Shown piece after piece: positions 14,560 through 16,955 of a DNA stretch of 16,955 nucleotides. The DNA comes from Bacteroidota bacterium (GTDB lineage Bacteria > Bacteroidota > Bacteroidia > Bacteroidales > GCA-2748055), in contig JAAEOI010000395.1 in assembly GCA_024244665.1 (NCBI GenBank), positions 1 to 16,955 of the forward strand, given 5' to 3'. The translations under genes and the position numbers were made by a program. How positions within the stretch are numbered: the first letter of the stretch is position 1; the number at the start of each line of letters is the position of its first letter. The notes under the pieces were generated by a model. It did no database searches, had not been told where the DNA came from, and was given only the letters and a program-made list of their open reading frames with translations.

Positions 14560-16548
14560 ATGTGTTTCTTACGAATATTGCTTATTGCAGTTGCCTTCTC
14601 ACTGCTGGCATCCTGTAGTCAGGCCCCGCATGGAGAATTCCCCACAGAAGTGGAAACGGATCTCCATTTCAATGAGCTTTTTTCACCTGATTCGGGTGGT
14701 ATCACCGGAGCCGACGGACTCTTTTCCACCCTCCTCCCTGACGGGCGATCGGTATTCCTGACGGGCGATTGTTTCCTGGGTAAGGTCGTGGATGGTCAGA
14801 GAGATGTGGGAACGAAAATGTTGAATAATTCAATGATCGTGATCAACAGGGACAGGTCAGCAGCTGAAGCGGTTTATAAAGGCACTTATGAACAGCCGGA
14901 ATCTTTGTTTGTGCCCGGGCAGGAGGGGGCTATCAGGCACTGGTACTGGCCGGGGCATGGTTTTGTATCGGACAGTGTCCTCTATGTTTTTGCGATGAAC
15001 ATGTACAACAACCCGGCCCTGGCGGTTCCCTCTGAAAAGGATCCCGGTACCCTGGATGAGGTGGATGAACTTTCTGAAAATCAATGGTCCTTTGCAGTTG
15101 ACGGTGTTGATCTGTTGCGCTTTTCGCTGCCGGATCTTCAGTATTTGGGATCGGATCAGGTATCGTACACCTATGATCTGGATATTCATTTCGGCAATTC
15201 TGTCTTCTCAGAAGGTAAGTATCACTATTTCTACGGCACCAGGAATGATCCGGATGGCTCGCATATCTATGTGGCCAGGGTTGAAAGAGGAGACATGCCC
15301 TATCATAAGAACTGGGAATTCTATGACGGGGAAGCCTGGAATCGGGATCACCACATGGCCAGGCCGATGAAACTGGATATATCCGTTTCTGAACAATTCA
15401 GCATATTCAGGATAAAGGACAGGTATGTACTTCTTACCCATTCGAAAATGACACCGGATATCTACACCTATACCTCTGACGAGCCCTACAGGGGATTTGG
15501 GAACAAAAAGTTTATCTACCGCTCTCCCGAGCAGGATGCAGATACCACGGGGAATCTGTTCCCGTACAATGCCATGGCCCACCCACAATATACCGACGGG
15601 GATATGCTTCTGGTATCCTACTGTGTCAATTCCTTGCGGGTCAGGGATGTTTTTGAAAACGCGGACAATTACAGGGGAAGATTTATCAGGATCCCACTCT
15701 CCAGGATCGACTCCTCCTTTCAGGACTACCAGCCCTCCTTCAGACTGGCCATGATACAGATGAGAGTGGAAGGCGGAAACCGGGAAGCCAACCTGATAAA
15801 GGCAAAAGAAATGATCGCTGAGGCTGCTGATAAGGGAGCAGACATCATCCTCCTTCCTGAGGCCATGGATCTTGGTTGGGCCCATCCTTCTGCCCTGACC
15901 GATGCAGCACCCGTACCCGATGGCCCCACCAGCACGATGCTGATTGAGAGTGCCAGGAATCACAAGGTTTATATTTGTTCCGGATTGGTGGAAAAGGCCG
16001 AAGAGGACATTTACAATGCCGCACTGCTAATCTCACCCGAAGGGGAGATTCTGAACCATCACAGGAAGATCAATATCCTTGATATTGCCCAGCAGTATTA
16101 CGGACAGGGAAGGGGGCTTAAGGTTGTTGACACCAGGTTCGGTTCAATCGGTCTCATGATCTGTGCAGATGGTTTTGCCCACCAGCGTGTGATCACACAA
16201 TCGCTCTGTTATATGGGGGCCGATCTGATCCTTTCTCCCACCGCCTGGGCCCTCCCTCCTGAATTGTGTCATGATGAGGAGCTGGCCACAGGGATATGGT
16301 TTGAACATTATGCCCCGGTGGCAGGGAAATTCAATGTGCATATCGCTGGTTGCAGTAATGTGGGAGAGCTGTCTGACGGACCCTGGAAAGGATACAGTGC
16401 CATAGGAAACTCCATGCTCATCGGACCGGAGGGGCAGATATTGGCCGGGAATTGTTTTGGTGTCGATGCAGAAACGATTATCTACAACGATGTACTGATC
16501 CGCCCCAGGCCTGTGAGAGGAACTGATTGGGTGGATATGTTCCAGTGA
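14560..16548 (+). CDS. Lipoprotein fusing a DUF5005/DUF4185-like domain to a nitrilase-superfamily amidohydrolase
   Basis: The 662-residue protein has a lipoprotein signal with lipobox LASC (Cys19), so it is anchored outside the cytoplasm. Residues about 38-382 form the propeller-like domain: ITGADGLFSTLLPDGRSVF, GDCFLG, WYWPGHG, HFGNSVF, WEFYDGEAW, SEQFSIFRIKDRY and YNAMAHPQ. These align block by block with the minus-strand lipoprotein. Residues about 394-662 (15739-16545) form a complete C-N hydrolase: FRLAMIQMRV start, ILLPEAMDLGW with E434, HHRKIN with K503, and GLMICADGF with C535. This is the whole Glu-Lys-Cys triad that cleaves or transfers amides. The gene is directly downstream of, and cotranscribed with, the GntR regulator. 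Extracytoplasmic nitrilase domains are uncommon outside Lnt, and there is no Lnt-like membrane part here. The likely job is cleaving an amide on a sugar or glycopeptide recognised by the propeller; the substrate is unknown. GDCF replaces GDTF of the paralog. Confidence 0.87.
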   Translation: MCFLRILLIAVAFSLLASCSQAPHGEFPTEVETDLHFNELFSPDSGGITGADGLFSTLLPDGRSVFLTGDCFLGKVVDGQRDVGTKMLNNSMIVINRDRSAAEAVYKGTYEQPESLFVPGQEGAIRHWYWPGHGFVSDSVLYVFAMNMYNNPALAVPSEKDPGTLDEVDELSENQWSFAVDGVDLLRFSLPDLQYLGSDQVSYTYDLDIHFGNSVFSEGKYHYFYGTRNDPDGSHIYVARVERGDMPYHKNWEFYDGEAWNRDHHMARPMKLDISVSEQFSIFRIKDRYVLLTHSKMTPDIYTYTSDEPYRGFGNKKFIYRSPEQDADTTGNLFPYNAMAHPQYTDGDMLLVSYCVNSLRVRDVFENADNYRGRFIRIPLSRIDSSFQDYQPSFRLAMIQMRVEGGNREANLIKAKEMIAEAADKGADIILLPEAMDLGWAHPSALTDAAPVPDGPTSTMLIESARNHKVYICSGLVEKAEEDIYNAALLISPEGEILNHHRKINILDIAQQYYGQGRGLKVVDTRFGSIGLMICADGFAHQRVITQSLCYMGADLILSPTAWALPPELCHDEELATGIWFEHYAPVAGKFNVHIAGCSNVGELSDGPWKGYSAIGNSMLIGPEGQILAGNCFGVDAETIIYNDVLIRPRPVRGTDWVDMFQ

Positions 16549-16566
16549 TTTATTAAGAATTAGCTT

Positions 16567-16574
16567 TATATTTG
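16567..16574 (+). promoter_or_regulatory. Promoter -7 box for the isomerase-like gene
   Basis: TATATTTG fits TAnnTTTG perfectly in the AT-rich gap after the nitrilase fusion gene. The -33 region is poor (TTTA at 16549-16552, 14 nt away). The expected transcription start is near 16580, just before the palindrome at 16585. Confidence 0.4.
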
Positions 16575-16584
16575 TTTATAATAG

Positions 16585-16594
16585 TTTGTACAAA
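16585..16594. promoter_or_regulatory. Perfect palindrome TTTGTACAAA, candidate GntR operator
   Basis: This 10-nt perfect dyad lies just downstream of the predicted transcription start, where a repressor blocks elongation or initiation. Its TTGT/ACAA half-sites resemble the central CTTGTCAAG of the divergent GntR promoter and the ATTTGTnnnnACAAAT-type sites known for AraR-like GntR proteins. A shared regulator is inferred, not shown. Confidence 0.4.
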
Positions 16595-16645
16595 TGTATG
16601 AACATAATAAGAGTCAATAAAAAAATAGTCACTTTACAGACCACC

Positions 16646-16955
16646 ATGGGACAGGCATTCAATAAAACACCGGTTGTCCGGGTTAAAGGCAAAGAAAATG
16701 ATTGTTTTACCGGTTGGGAACAGATTGGAAGCCACCTCCGGGAGAATCTGCCGAAGGGAAAGGGAAGGAGAATCATATCCATTGAAACCTACCATGGGGT
16801 TTACCTGGAAGATATCAGGTCGCAGATCTCAGGAATACTTGAACCGGATATGGTGATCGATACAGAATCATTTCTGCTGTCCGAAAGGGAGATCCGGAAT
16901 CTTACCCAGTCCGATGTGACAAACGATAGGGTTTTTGGATACATGACCCGTCTGA
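16646..16955 (+). CDS. N-terminal part of a probable class I mannose-6-phosphate isomerase (runs off the window)
   Basis: About 103 residues are visible before the window edge. The sequence runs from NKTPVVRVKG through CFTGWEQIGSHLRENL, IISIETYHGVYLEDIRSQI, and a segment ending TQSDVTNDRVFGYMTRL. From memory this matches the N-terminal region of the long (roughly 590-residue) proteins of Bacteroidales annotated as class I mannose-6-phosphate isomerase, which share a VTDDRVFGYMTRL motif; the cupin catalytic part would lie beyond base 16955. It would interconvert mannose 6-phosphate and fructose 6-phosphate, completing the route opened by the permease and ROK kinase. I choose ATG 16646 because relatives begin a few residues before the TPV stretch. 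An in-frame ATG at 16598 would add 16 residues (MNIIRVNKKIVTLQTT) and lies only 3 nt past the TTTGTACAAA dyad. The assignment is moderate, as no catalytic residue is visible. Confidence 0.6.
   Translation, partial: MGQAFNKTPVVRVKGKENDCFTGWEQIGSHLRENLPKGKGRRIISIETYHGVYLEDIRSQISGILEPDMVIDTESFLLSEREIRNLTQSDVTNDRVFGYMTRL

Noticed and set aside
1..16955. Canonical polysaccharide utilisation locus with SusC/SusD
   Set aside because: No TonB-dependent transporter or SusD-like gene occurs in the window. Such genes might lie outside, but nothing here supports them.

Overview
The window looks like Bacteroidota DNA (Bacteroidales/Marinilabiliales-like). Supporting signs are AT-rich -7 boxes fitting TAnnTTTG, weak Shine-Dalgarno sequences, lipoprotein signals ending in Cys, GH92 and GH20 secreted glycosidases, a hybrid-sensor-type histidine kinase and a FucP-like sugar permease. 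It reads as an accessory carbohydrate-use locus centred on alpha-mannosides. No SusC/SusD pair, tRNA, rRNA, CRISPR array or transposase is visible, and no gene-free stretch exceeds 300 bases.

Layout. (1) 1-552 is a sensor histidine kinase fragment. Its 5' part lies outside the window and its reading frame ends abruptly inside the kinase core, so it is probably a remnant at a rearrangement junction. (2) 568-5509 is a two-gene operon: a GH92 alpha-mannosidase fused to a C-terminal SGNH esterase, overlapping by 8 nt a HexD-like GH20 hexosaminidase. (3) 5677-6681 is a TPR lipoprotein that appears to stand alone. (4) 6759-12633 is a tightly coupled operon: sugar permease, ROK sugar kinase, a second GH92 without the esterase, and a UROD/MtaA-like protein. 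The first three genes are joined by 4-nt ATGA overlaps. (5) At 12630-13742 (minus) and 13815-16548 (plus), two paralogous DUF5005/DUF4185-like lipoproteins flank a GntR/UTRA regulator. The downstream paralog is fused to a complete nitrilase-superfamily (C-N hydrolase) domain. Their divergent promoters lie in 72 bp with a striking symmetric layout. (6) From about 16646 to the window end is the start of what looks like a Bacteroidetes-type class I mannose-6-phosphate isomerase.

Working model (inference). Secreted GH92 enzymes release mannose from a glycan that may carry O-acyl groups (SGNH) and terminal HexNAc (GH20). The permease imports mannose, the ROK kinase makes mannose 6-phosphate, and the isomerase feeds it to glycolysis as fructose 6-phosphate. 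The GntR/UTRA protein would sense a sugar or sugar phosphate. The least explained parts are the beta-propeller-like/nitrilase lipoprotein with its stand-alone paralog, and the UROD-like protein. These are the best candidates for undescribed chemistry.
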